Shown: positions 37,512-46,252 of the stretch, piece by piece
Position numbering within the stretch: the first letter of the stretch is position 1
Layout of the letters: every line of letters starts with the position of its first letter
NCBI GenBank assembly: GCA_964636675.1
Contig: CAZWUO010000007.1
Span: forward strand, 1-52,764
DNA: 52,764 nt
Source of the DNA: JALUUH01 sp964636675
Lineage (GTDB): Bacteria; Pseudomonadota; Gammaproteobacteria; S012-40
Direction of reading: 5' to 3'
Notes under the pieces: model-generated
Database searches by the model: none
What the model was told of the DNA's origin: nothing
The model's input: only the letters and a program-made list of their open reading frames with translations
Translations under genes and position numbers: made by a program

Positions 37512-39081
37512 GCTTGACCAAAAGCAAGTGCTCTATAAGCATCGCATCGATATTCGTCGCAAGAAAACAGTCTACGGCATCTTCAGGTGTTTCCACAATA
37601 GGTTGCCCGTTGATGTTAAAAGAAGTATTCAGCAATACCGGCACACCAGTAGAATGATAGAACCCTGAAATCAATTCATATAAACGGCAATCACCTGTGT
37701 TTTCAACTGTTTGTAATCTTGCCGTGCCATCAACGTGAGTTACCGCAGGAATAATGCTTTGTTTATCTGGTCGAACCTTCGACACCATTAGCATATAGGG
37801 AGTTGCTCTATCGAATTCAAAATACTCTTCCATATATTCACTCAATACAGCTGGAGCAAATGGCCGAAACGGTTCTCGAAATTTTACTCTAGCATTTAAC
37901 ACATCCTTATTTTCAATGCATAAAGGACTCATCAATATGCTGCGATTCCCGAGTGCTCGCGGCCCCATTTCAGATCTCCCATAGAAATGGCTAATGATTT
38001 TATTTTCACATAGCATATCTATCGTTTTGGGTAGAACACCTTCATCAATTATTGTGTAACCATCTCTCTCTCTCACCGCTTTTTCTATTCGAGACTGATT
38101 GTAGCTGACTCCTATATACGGTGATATTTTTCCACATACATGTTCGCCTTGATAGAGATTATAGTAGCCATAAAGCGCACAACCTAAGGCAATACCCGTA
38201 TCAGAGGCTGCCGGATTGATAAAAATGTCATTAAACAAACCTGATTGATGAATTTTGTGATTGGCAACCGAATTCAATCCCACGCCTCCCGAAATGCAGA
38301 GGTGCTCCATTCCTGTTTTATTTTTTGCATATTCAGCCAAGTGTAGCATAGCCGCCTCACATTCCTTTTGTACATCAAATGCCGCCTGGGCTCTATCTTC
38401 CATGCTCTCCAGAGCAATACTTCCAAGCTTGAGATCATAGGAGCCTGGAACACAATATTTGCTATAATCTGTTACAATACCTTTCCACGCTCCCTTTAGG
38501 TTTAGGATACTTTTTCCCTTAGCTCCATATGAAGCCAAACCCATTGTTTTTCCTTCCTGAAAAAGCTCAAATCCAATGTATTGTGTTACCGCCGCATAAA
38601 GCAAACCTATACCTATTTTATCGGTAGACTCAATAAACTCAATTTTTTCTTTCGCCACATACAAACTTTGAGTCTCTTTCTTCGAACCCCTTCCATCAAC
38701 GACCAAAATGGCAGCCTGCTCAAACCCAGAAGAATAGTATGTTGCATAGGCATGCGCTAAATGATGATTAATAACGTGAATTTTTGACTCTGCAAATTCT
38801 AACAACATCGAATTCGGAGTACTATTTTTATCAAGTGTATCAACTTTCCAATTACGATTGACTATGTAATCCATAATGACACAATCAATTTGCTCTAAGC
38901 TATCAACACCTAATTCTTGCATACAAGCCTGGATTGACATTCTAGGAAACTTCCGCGAATCTTTTTCGCGATTACAGCGCTCTTCTGCCATATTTACTAC
39001 TTCAAATTGCGCGCTTTCCGCACGAATCATCGTAGCTCCAGTATTGTGCCAAGGGTCTTTGTGTAATCCAAGAATAACCAT
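37501..39081 (-). CDS. NodU/CmcH-family O-carbamoyltransferase
   Basis: 526 aa from ATG 39081, which gives the usual MVILGLHKDP start; a TTG four codons earlier is possible. The HHLAHAYATYY motif (metal histidines H106, H107, H110), VVDGRG, the late GGVGLNSVAN segment and MGPRALGNRSIL are diagnostic. It carbamoylates a hydroxyl from carbamoyl phosphate, likely on a sugar. It leads a three-gene run with an epimerase and a CmcI-family protein. Confidence 0.85.
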   Translation of the reverse strand: MVILGLHKDPWHNTGATMIRAESAQFEVVNMAEERCNREKDSRKFPRMSIQACMQELGVDSLEQIDCVIMDYIVNRNWKVDTLDKNSTPNSMLLEFAESKIHVINHHLAHAYATYYSSGFEQAAILVVDGRGSKKETQSLYVAKEKIEFIESTDKIGIGLLYAAVTQYIGFELFQEGKTMGLASYGAKGKSILNLKGAWKGIVTDYSKYCVPGSYDLKLGSIALESMEDRAQAAFDVQKECEAAMLHLAEYAKNKTGMEHLCISGGVGLNSVANHKIHQSGLFNDIFINPAASDTGIALGCALYGYYNLYQGEHVCGKISPYIGVSYNQSRIEKAVRERDGYTIIDEGVLPKTIDMLCENKIISHFYGRSEMGPRALGNRSILMSPLCIENKDVLNARVKFREPFRPFAPAVLSEYMEEYFEFDRATPYMLMVSKVRPDKQSIIPAVTHVDGTARLQTVENTGDCRLYELISGFYHSTGVPVLLNTSFNINGQPIVETPEDAVDCFLATNIDAMLIEHLLLVKHEL

Positions 39082-39177
39082 CAAAACAACCAATAATTAG
39101 CTAATAATCTTAATTCTATACTAGACGAGCATGGTGAAACAAATACTTAGGCATATTAGCTATATCCTATATATTAA

Positions 39178-39207
39178 TTGACATACTACACATAAAGTCA
39201 GTATTCT
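39178..39207 (+). promoter_or_regulatory. Candidate sigma70 promoter toward the gene at 39418
   Basis: Perfect -35 TTGACA at 39178-39183, 18-bp spacer and -10-like TATTCT at 39202-39207. Start expected near 39214, giving a long leader of about 200 nt. Lies in the 336-bp gap between divergent genes; the rest of the gap shows nothing recognisable. Confidence 0.4.
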
Positions 39208-39417
39208 ATTCTAACCACTTTATGAAACTTTAAATTCTCTCTCTAAAGGAAAAATACTTAACCAAACACATCTAAGCAATTTTGACAGCCTAGAATATTT
39301 ACAAATATCCGACTACCTTAGTGACCTGGAAAGCATTCGAATGATGGCGTGAGAAAACTTCGAGTCTACTCTATCATCGAATATTTAATTTGTAAGATAG
39401 ATGCAAACGGAATCCAT

Positions 39418-40539
39418 ATGCAACAAGAGGCAACCCCCAGCAGAATAGATGACTATGCCAACTCAATGTTCGCATTCGAATACTTACATGATAAATGGAT
39501 AAATAACTGCGCATCATATTTAACGTATATATTCGGAGATACTCTGAAAAATGCAATCGTAGTTGACTATGCATTCGGTAGAGGAAACTGGTCAATAGCT
39601 TTTTTGCGCGCAGGTGCAAAACATATATACGCTATTGATGCATCAGATCACAATGTCGATAAATTCAAACACTACTGTACAACAAACCGCATTCAAAACA
39701 TATCGATTGAAGTTGGCAACATCCTTAATTTTCCCCCAAACTATTCCGCAGATATAATATGGGCATATGGAATCTATCCCCTCATTGAGAATAAAAACCT
39801 ATTTTTACGCAACTTAAGTTCATTCGCAAAAAATGAAAATTCATCTCTTTATCTATACGCATACGAACAAGAAAGTTTACGTGAATTTATTGTAACTACC
39901 TGTCGTAAATATATCACATATACATCAGAGGCTTTATTTCGAAAAAATTCGCACCTCTTTTCGCCATCTGCTCGTCTTCGTGCTCGCGATGACCTCACTG
40001 CACCTTATATTTCATGGGAATCACTAAAATCATTAAAACACGCTTTAGAAAGTGCCTCCATTTATATCACTCACAGCACTCAATCCTTTAACCAATTTCT
40101 TGGTATCGAGACCCAACACGGGGAATTTTCCCCCCATCACTTAATGTGTACATTCACGCCAAATGAAAACCTGTTGCTGCGAAAAACCAATCCGCTAACA
40201 AGTGATATTAATATTCTCAAAGAAATATCAAATTTGTTAACCAATACGGTTTTCATGAGTGAAATGCAACGAAAACAATTTGCGACTGCGCTTTTCAATA
40301 CTCACTTCTCAGCACTGCAATACAATAATGAGGCATACCCTCCCTTAATTCAGGATTTTCTGTACCTTTTTTATTGCATAATTCACAATAAATGTTCATT
40401 TGAACTATTGTCATACAATACAAAGAAAATACTAAAGCTTGCCTTATCTTCTCTGAAAGGAAACCCAGAAAAAAATAATAGTAATAAGCATAGAGACTTT
40501 TTGGAAAATTACTTACGCAACAATACTATCCGTATTTAG
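39418..40539 (+). CDS. SAM-dependent methyltransferase
   Basis: 373 aa from ATG 39418, preceded by GGAA; the frame stays open to a GTG at 39349, but that extension looks unnatural. The N-terminal methyltransferase core has VVDYAFGRGNWSIAFLRAG as SAM loop, YAIDAS, and IIWAYGIYPLIEN. The C-terminal 150 residues are not recognised. It stands alone on the plus strand between minus-strand operons. Confidence 0.62.
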   Translation: MQQEATPSRIDDYANSMFAFEYLHDKWINNCASYLTYIFGDTLKNAIVVDYAFGRGNWSIAFLRAGAKHIYAIDASDHNVDKFKHYCTTNRIQNISIEVGNILNFPPNYSADIIWAYGIYPLIENKNLFLRNLSSFAKNENSSLYLYAYEQESLREFIVTTCRKYITYTSEALFRKNSHLFSPSARLRARDDLTAPYISWESLKSLKHALESASIYITHSTQSFNQFLGIETQHGEFSPHHLMCTFTPNENLLLRKTNPLTSDINILKEISNLLTNTVFMSEMQRKQFATALFNTHFSALQYNNEAYPPLIQDFLYLFYCIIHNKCSFELLSYNTKKILKLALSSLKGNPEKNNSNKHRDFLENYLRNNTIRI

Positions 40540-40568
40540 CATCTGTTTTCTGAATAATGATGAAATTA

Positions 40569-42437
40569 TTAAATTACCTCTGTCATTGTAACCACTCGAC
40601 TAGATGAAATACCTATCGTGGAAATTAATTCTTGATAAATACTCTCTACATGCGCCGTCGGTAAAATCATTATCTGATTATCAATACAATGCTCTTCAAA
40701 ATTTTTTTTGTCACGCTCTAACACAGGGTACTGGTCCATAAATTCCGCTCCTACCTTATATTGATTTACATCAAGCACATTGACAATATTCAAACTTTTC
40801 CAATCAAACTCAACAATCTCCATGTATTCCAAAAAGCTTTCCTCTGGAATGCAGGGAGTAAGTGTTAACGGAGTTTCTTTCTCAGCATATACTGTCAGTA
40901 AGCTTTGCATTTTTCTTGCATTTTTTTTCACCTCAGGAAAAATAGTCGGTCTCAAATCAAATCGCTGATTACAGTGCCGACAGGCAAGCTTGAAAGCACC
41001 GGGATGCTTTTGGTGAAAATCATGGTAAGTACATATTGAGGCACAATGTGGGCATCTTATCGTTAAGCAATACATATTGGTCAACTTGACACTGGAAAGA
41101 TGTGTTTTCTCTATTGAAACTAGCTCTCCATATTGTCTAATTTCCATACGTTGATGATACATATGTTTTATTATCTTTTGGTATTCGACCTTTTCCATCT
41201 GCGTTAAATTTAACGGAGGACAACCGTTTTCAATATATTTTAGCCGATCACTAATTAAGCCATTTTTTACTGCATAGACATAATCTTCCGAACCTGGATA
41301 TGGCATTAGCTCTGACAAATTAATATGATAATCATAATTGTTACGCCACCAACTTAGGGTTTCCATCGCTGTATCAATAGTTTCTTTTGGGTCACTAAAC
41401 AAAAAATTTCCCTGGATACCTATATTTGCTTTTCGTGTTCTTGCTAACCCAACTTCAATATCATTGACTGTAATATATTTTTTCATACTATCAAGTATTA
41501 CATTGCTCGCACTCTCGATACCATAACTTATATAGTAACATCCCGATTTTCGCATTCTATGCAAAAGAGCTTGATCACAAACATCTACCTTAAGCTGACA
41601 GACCCAATTGATGTTATACTTCTCTATACCATCACAAAATGCGTGCATACGTTTTTTGCTTACCGTCATTAGCTCATCCAAAATAATAAGTGTGTTAATG
41701 GAAAACTTATCAATGAGCATTTCAATTTCTTGGAATACATTATCCAAACTTCTAACTCGGTATTTTTTGCCAATTGGATGGTAGCAAAATGTACAATTTA
41801 AAGGACATGAACGACTTGTGATGATCGGTAATAACCGGGGCTTGTCTTCTATATAAAGAAAATATTCCGAATTTGATGTTTGTCGACTAAAATAATCAGA
41901 TAAACCAAACTGCTCAAAGTCGGGAAAGGGTATGGTATCTAAATTTTCTATTGAGGGACGCTCATCTGTTAATATTATTTTATTCTGCACCTTATAACCA
42001 ACGCCAAGAACAAAACGAGGTTCAATATCATGTTCAATACAATGAATGAGTTCAGCAATAGTCTCTTCACCTTCTCCATGAACAATAAAATCTGCCTTAA
42101 GACTATCGAGCATTAGTTTCGGTTCGCTAGAAACTAACCCTCCTCCAACAATAAGCGTTATATTTTGATCGATATCCTTAACACTCAAACAAAGACACTT
42201 GACGGCATGATAGTAATACGTCAATCCGCCAATGCAAACCACATCTACCTGCTTCTCATGTACACACTCAGAGATAACTTGATATTCATCAGCATTTTCA
42301 TGCAAATTTAGGTTCAATGTTATTACATTATAACCTTCTGACTTGAGCACACTAGAAATGTACCCCATTCCGAGTGGAAGCTCATAGTATTCTCCCTGAT
42401 TTCGGGTGAAACGAGGAATGAGCAGCAGTATATTCAT
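40569..42437 (-). CDS. B12-binding-type radical SAM protein with zinc-ribbon and C-terminal Rossmann-like module
   Basis: 622 aa from ATG 42437, which has an AAGAG site; an earlier start at 42452 is less likely. N-terminal cobalamin-binding-like domain (1-135; VGGGLVSSEP and DFIVHGEGEETI; no clear DxHxxG). Radical SAM motif C211-x3-C215-x2-C218 (SCPLNCTFCYHP). Then a two-CxxC zinc-ribbon-like insertion (IRCPHCASIC and LACRHCNQRF), and about 100 C-terminal residues (40569-40877) similar to the shared module (VNVLDVNQYKVG, IMILPTAHVESIYQEL). Such enzymes often methylate unactivated carbons or rearrange carbon skeletons; the substrate here is unknown. Confidence 0.75.
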   Translation of the reverse strand: MNILLLIPRFTRNQGEYYELPLGMGYISSVLKSEGYNVITLNLNLHENADEYQVISECVHEKQVDVVCIGGLTYYYHAVKCLCLSVKDIDQNITLIVGGGLVSSEPKLMLDSLKADFIVHGEGEETIAELIHCIEHDIEPRFVLGVGYKVQNKIILTDERPSIENLDTIPFPDFEQFGLSDYFSRQTSNSEYFLYIEDKPRLLPIITSRSCPLNCTFCYHPIGKKYRVRSLDNVFQEIEMLIDKFSINTLIILDELMTVSKKRMHAFCDGIEKYNINWVCQLKVDVCDQALLHRMRKSGCYYISYGIESASNVILDSMKKYITVNDIEVGLARTRKANIGIQGNFLFSDPKETIDTAMETLSWWRNNYDYHINLSELMPYPGSEDYVYAVKNGLISDRLKYIENGCPPLNLTQMEKVEYQKIIKHMYHQRMEIRQYGELVSIEKTHLSSVKLTNMYCLTIRCPHCASICTYHDFHQKHPGAFKLACRHCNQRFDLRPTIFPEVKKNARKMQSLLTVYAEKETPLTLTPCIPEESFLEYMEIVEFDWKSLNIVNVLDVNQYKVGAEFMDQYPVLERDKKNFEEHCIDNQIMILPTAHVESIYQELISTIGISSSRVVTMTEVI

Positions 42438-42569
42438 ACTCTTATCAATCATATAAATATGTTCGCGCGATGAATATCTTCAATATTAAGATACAAATGA
42501 TAGTTTAAGCAATTGATTGCAAATACACCTCGATATGTAAAACAATTTCCATTCATAGATCTATATTCC

Positions 42570-42590
42570 TTTACGCTTTACGCTTTACGC
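42570..42590. repeat. Three tandem copies of the heptamer TTTACGC
   Basis: Copies at 42570-42576, 42577-42583 and 42584-42590 are identical. They lie in the gap between the methyltransferase stop at 42613 and the start of the B12-type radical SAM gene, about 130-150 bp upstream of that start. Short tandem repeats in such gaps can change copy number and alter expression, but three copies may be chance. Confidence 0.7.
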
Positions 42591-42612
42591 ATGAGCATAG
42601 AAATGAGGTATG

Positions 42613-43290
42613 TCATTCAAAATAAATACACCCATAGTCACCAGTATATCCACTTTCAGAAAAAAACCACTCCCACTCCTTTGGCGTATAAAATGAGCGA
42701 CAAGTTAATTGCCAATATAATAGATTGATTTTTTCATGTTCGTTGCGATACGACTCTATTGTAATATGCTTGTTGCCCCTAGCAACTCGCTCTATTTCTT
42801 TAAGTGCTTTTCGTAACTGATAATTATATAGGTTGTGTAAGGTTGTAATAGAATAAACTAAATCAAAACTACTATTAGAAAAAGGTAGGCATTGAGAATC
42901 TGCCAAAATAAGTTCTTGCTTCACTTCGGGCTTGGCGTGAGTAAGTGCATAATTGGATATATCGATACCGATCACTTGAAGCTCAGGTATTATCTGCGTA
43001 AATTCAAAAAGTAAAAAAGCTTTTCCACAGCCTATATCCAATACACGGTCTCCTGGTCTCAATTTATAATGATCAATCATCTGCTCTGCGACAACGCACC
43101 AACGACCATCATAATTATATCCTCCATAGCCAAACTGACGATCACCATCCCAATAATCCTTAGCATAGTGAAGTGCAACTTCAGCGCATTCTGCTTTGTT
43201 GTGCTCAACTACTCGCTCAAGATAGTTACGAGTTGTACTTTTGTGGAGTTTTTCTAGAAAATCAATAGTTGCCATATATTTAGCTACCAT
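42613..43290 (-). CDS. Class I SAM-dependent methyltransferase of the sporadic carbohydrate cluster
   Basis: 225 aa. RVLDIGCGKAFLLFEF is the SAM loop, QVIGIDISNYAL motif II, and DLVYSITTLHNLYNY follows; no other domain is seen. It is the last gene of the 42613-49469 run and overlaps the LIC12192-family gene by 11 bp; an ATG at 43275 is an alternative start. It probably methylates the sugar made by this cluster. Confidence 0.78.
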   Translation of the reverse strand: MVAKYMATIDFLEKLHKSTTRNYLERVVEHNKAECAEVALHYAKDYWDGDRQFGYGGYNYDGRWCVVAEQMIDHYKLRPGDRVLDIGCGKAFLLFEFTQIIPELQVIGIDISNYALTHAKPEVKQELILADSQCLPFSNSSFDLVYSITTLHNLYNYQLRKALKEIERVARGNKHITIESYRNEHEKINLLYWQLTCRSFYTPKEWEWFFSESGYTGDYGCIYFE

Positions 43291-43699
43291 CTAAATGAAA
43301 GTTTTGTACTGCTTTAGACGAAAGAACTTTGGCCAAATAAATATCCTCAATCAAATCAATATCTTTTGGTGTATTAATTTTTAAGTTTTCTAGCGCGAAA
43401 AAAAGTCCGCAATCATTATCAATAAACCGATCATATATAATTTTTCTCTTATTCACGCTGTCGGGCAACATGTGTACTGAGTAAAAAACCAACCCTGCAT
43501 AAGCCTTAATATTTTGCAATAGGTCTTGCAATATCATATAACAGTCATCCATGTAATATTCTGCAAAGCTAAATTTCAAATTTAAGCTATTTTTTTCAGC
43601 ATAGTCTCTAATAACCAAATTTTGTACTCGCTGAGGAACAAAATTACCGTTAATTACTCGCCCAAATATATAACCTTGCCAAAAAAAAATCTTGTTCAT
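43280..43699 (-). CDS. LIC12192-family 'sporadic carbohydrate cluster' protein
   Basis: 139 aa. WQGYIFGRVINGNFVPQRVQ at the N-terminus, VIRDYAEKNSL, and AEYYMDDCYMILQDLL match from memory the sporadic carbohydrate cluster protein family typified by Leptospira LIC12192 (TIGR04323). Function is uncharacterised. Found in scattered glycan islands, often beside the oxygenase family seen next door. The start overlaps the oxygenase stop (ATGA). Confidence 0.72.
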   Translation of the reverse strand: MNKIFFWQGYIFGRVINGNFVPQRVQNLVIRDYAEKNSLNLKFSFAEYYMDDCYMILQDLLQNIKAYAGLVFYSVHMLPDSVNKRKIIYDRFIDNDCGLFFALENLKINTPKDIDLIEDIYLAKVLSSKAVQNFHLDGS

Positions 43700-44502
43700 A
43701 TTTTTGGTTTTTTATAGCTAAACCCAATCCGTGTGAGTGGGCGCGTAGTGATTGGCAAGAAAGACTCACCCAACTCTTTGCTTCCATATGGAGTTAACAG
43801 TGACTTGAAACGTACGTTAATACTCCAGCGTGTTTCTCTTTCAACATTCACACGATTCCCATGCAACAGGCCGTTCCAAAATATTATTGCGTTTCCATAG
43901 GCAACATCAATAAATGTTACTTTATCTGAAATTGCATGATAAAACTCATCTGCATTTAAACTCGAATATTGGGGAAAATTATCGTAAATTTTTTGGGTAT
44001 TGTCTAAATCAAGTATGTACATCGACTTAGTTCTGTAACAGTCAACTAGGGGTAACCAAAATACAACCTCATACGGTGAATTCCCTGACCAGATGTCTGC
44101 ATGAATTGGCAATAAAGAGCTTTCATCATTTGGAATTTGCACACTCAAATTGCATGCAGTTTGCATAGATAACTCGTTTCCCACAATACTATCTAAATAT
44201 TTCTTACCTAACTGATAAATTTCTGAGCGAAAAATTTCGTCCTGACGCATTTTTTCTATAATGGATAACCTTGAACAATTAAGATTATCAGCATCATAAT
44301 TCAGATGATATTGATTGAGAAAATCATTATTACTAATGGACTTGCCATTTTTCCCTGCCCAACAACAAACCCTGTCACGAATTTCATTTAATTTTTCCAG
44401 CTCCAACAGTGGCAGTATAAGATACCCTTGACTAGAAAAATCAGCTATTATCGATTCTTCATCTTTACTGTAAAATGAAATACCGCATCCATTTCCTCCC
44501 AT
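43696..44502 (-). CDS. 2OG-Fe(II) oxygenase (phytanoyl-CoA dioxygenase-like) of the sporadic carbohydrate cluster
   Basis: 268 aa from ATG 44502 (GTG one codon earlier possible). Iron ligands H134 and D136 (PIHADIWSG) and H214 (GLLHGNRVN), with R231 able to bind 2-oxoglutarate. Related proteins sit beside LIC12192-family genes and carry the name sporadic carbohydrate cluster 2OG-Fe(II) oxygenase. It likely hydroxylates or oxidises a sugar. Overlaps the transketolase stop (TGATG). Confidence 0.75.
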   Translation of the reverse strand: MGGNGCGISFYSKDEESIIADFSSQGYLILPLLELEKLNEIRDRVCCWAGKNGKSISNNDFLNQYHLNYDADNLNCSRLSIIEKMRQDEIFRSEIYQLGKKYLDSIVGNELSMQTACNLSVQIPNDESSLLPIHADIWSGNSPYEVVFWLPLVDCYRTKSMYILDLDNTQKIYDNFPQYSSLNADEFYHAISDKVTFIDVAYGNAIIFWNGLLHGNRVNVERETRWSINVRFKSLLTPYGSKELGESFLPITTRPLTRIGFSYKKPKI

Positions 44503-45443
44503 CACAATACCATCTTAACACTGCTCATCAGAGATCGTGCAGTATTAACAATGTTTTCTACATGAAGACCATAGTGCGCGAGTAAAGAATCCTGTGACCC
44601 ATACTTATCCGGAAAACAATCGGGAAGCGCCAAGCGTTTAAATGCAACCGGTCGTTGCCATATTTTTTCAGCAATTATTTCAGCAACAGCACTACCAAGC
44701 CCACCGCATAGCACATGTTCTTCAATACTAATCACAACACAACTTTGTGCAATCTGCGCCTCTAGTGTAATTATATCTAGGGGTTTTAGTGTATGAACAT
44801 TCAATACGCCACAGCTAACCCCATCAGCTTCTAATATATCTGCCGCCTGTAAAGCTCGATGCACCATTATCCCATTGGCGATAAACAATACTTGTCCGCT
44901 CGAGCGTAAAACACTCACCTTACCTATAGTAAATACATTGACATCATTAGATACTATAGGGTCACCACCTTTCGCCAATCGTATATACATTGGTCCAACA
45001 TAAGTTGCAGAAGCTAGGATAACCTGTTCCATCTCCAAAGCATCAGACGGAATAACAACAGTCATATTTGGAATTGTCCGCATGATGGCCAAATCTTCAA
45101 TCGCGAGATGTGTGGGACCCAAAGGAGCATAAACCAGCCCTCCACCATTGCCTATCAGTCTTACATTAGAATTACTTAAACCTAAATCTATAACATTTTG
45201 TTCAAAACAACGGCGTGTGAGAAAAGCAGCAATAGTATTAACGTAAACTATCTTGCCACTCATTGCCAAACCACTCGCCATTCCAATGATGTGACCTTCA
45301 GAAATTCCCTCCATAAAAAATTGATCCGGCATTTCTTCCTTAAAGGCCTGCATCGTACCAGCACCCAAGTCAGAACCAATAAAAACAATGTCAGAATTAC
45401 TTTTAGCCAAATAGTAAATTTTATTGAAACACGCTTTACGCAC
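44502..45443 (-). CDS. Transketolase, C-terminal subunit (second pair)
   Basis: 313 aa. Catalytic glutamate segment FMEGISEGHI, then GPMYIRLAKGGDPIV and a C-terminal transketolase domain with EEHVLCGGLGSAVAE. It is clearly diverged from the first pair at 13066. The GTG start has an excellent GAGAGG site. Two base pairs from the N-terminal subunit gene. Confidence 0.85.
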   Translation of the reverse strand: MRKACFNKIYYLAKSNSDIVFIGSDLGAGTMQAFKEEMPDQFFMEGISEGHIIGMASGLAMSGKIVYVNTIAAFLTRRCFEQNVIDLGLSNSNVRLIGNGGGLVYAPLGPTHLAIEDLAIMRTIPNMTVVIPSDALEMEQVILASATYVGPMYIRLAKGGDPIVSNDVNVFTIGKVSVLRSSGQVLFIANGIMVHRALQAADILEADGVSCGVLNVHTLKPLDIITLEAQIAQSCVVISIEEHVLCGGLGSAVAEIIAEKIWQRPVAFKRLALPDCFPDKYGSQDSLLAHYGLHVENIVNTARSLMSSVKMVL

Positions 45444-45445
45444 CG

Positions 45446-46252
45446 CTATCCTCTCAACGCTGAACGTAACCGATCGATTTCATCTACTGTTAGGCGCGAC
45501 CGATGATGCCAGCTTAAATCTTGCTCCATAAAGGAAATTCCTTTTCCCTTTATAGTATGACAAATAATAACTATTGGTTTAGAATTATCAAGAACTACAG
45601 AGAACAATATTTTTTCAAGCTCAGTAGGGTAGTCCATATTTACTTCGTAGCATTCAAAACCAAATGCTTGCCATTTATCAATGAAAGGCTCCAACTCTAG
45701 TACTTCACTCGTATAACCATATGATTGCATCTTATTATAATCTATTAACACTACAAGATTATTTAGTTGATGCTTCGCCGCCGACATAGCTGCTTCCCAC
45801 ACGGTCCCTTCGTTGCATTCACCATCTCCCAATATCACAAAACTACGGCTAACTTTTTTATTCATGCGTGCTGCGAGAGCCATTCCAATACCAACTGATA
45901 GACCATGACCCAAGGCCCCCGTCGAGGCCTCCACCCCTGGCACTTTAGTGTGGTCTGGGTGTCCTCCAAGTATGCTACCATGTTCGCAAAATTTCCATAA
46001 CTCACTTCGCGGGAAAAATCCTTTTCTCGCCAGAATAGCATATAAAGCTAAGCAGCCATGTCCCTTACTAAGAATCAATCTATCTCGTTCAACCCAATCT
46101 GGTATTTCTGGGTCAATCTTTAATATTTTTTCATAGAGAACCAATAATATCTCAATAAGTGAAAAAGCTGAGCTAATATGTCCTCGACCTGCTTTGGCAA
46201 CTATATCAATGATATCCAACCGGATATCTCTTCCTAAATCAGCATAATTCAT
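45446..46252 (-). CDS. Transketolase, N-terminal (TPP-binding) subunit (second pair)
   Basis: 268 aa. GHISSAFSLIEILLVLYE replaces the usual GHPG segment. KGHGCLALYA, the TPP motif GDGECNEGTVWEA and DYNKMQS are intact. The start is coupled by ATGA to the HAD-kinase gene. With its partner it would transfer a two-carbon unit within the sugar pathway of this cluster. Confidence 0.86.
   Translation of the reverse strand: MNYADLGRDIRLDIIDIVAKAGRGHISSAFSLIEILLVLYEKILKIDPEIPDWVERDRLILSKGHGCLALYAILARKGFFPRSELWKFCEHGSILGGHPDHTKVPGVEASTGALGHGLSVGIGMALAARMNKKVSRSFVILGDGECNEGTVWEAAMSAAKHQLNNLVVLIDYNKMQSYGYTSEVLELEPFIDKWQAFGFECYEVNMDYPTELEKILFSVVLDNSKPIVIICHTIKGKGISFMEQDLSWHHRSRLTVDEIDRLRSALRG

Noticed and set aside
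35903..39081. A beta-lactam (cephamycin-type) gene cluster
   Set aside because: CmcI- and CmcH-like genes occur, but no peptide synthetase, isopenicillin synthase or expandase is present; both families are common in surface-glycan loci.
39349..39417. Upstream GTG start of the methyltransferase
   Set aside because: The extra 23 residues look unlike a methyltransferase N-terminus and have no ribosome site; ATG at 39418 preferred.
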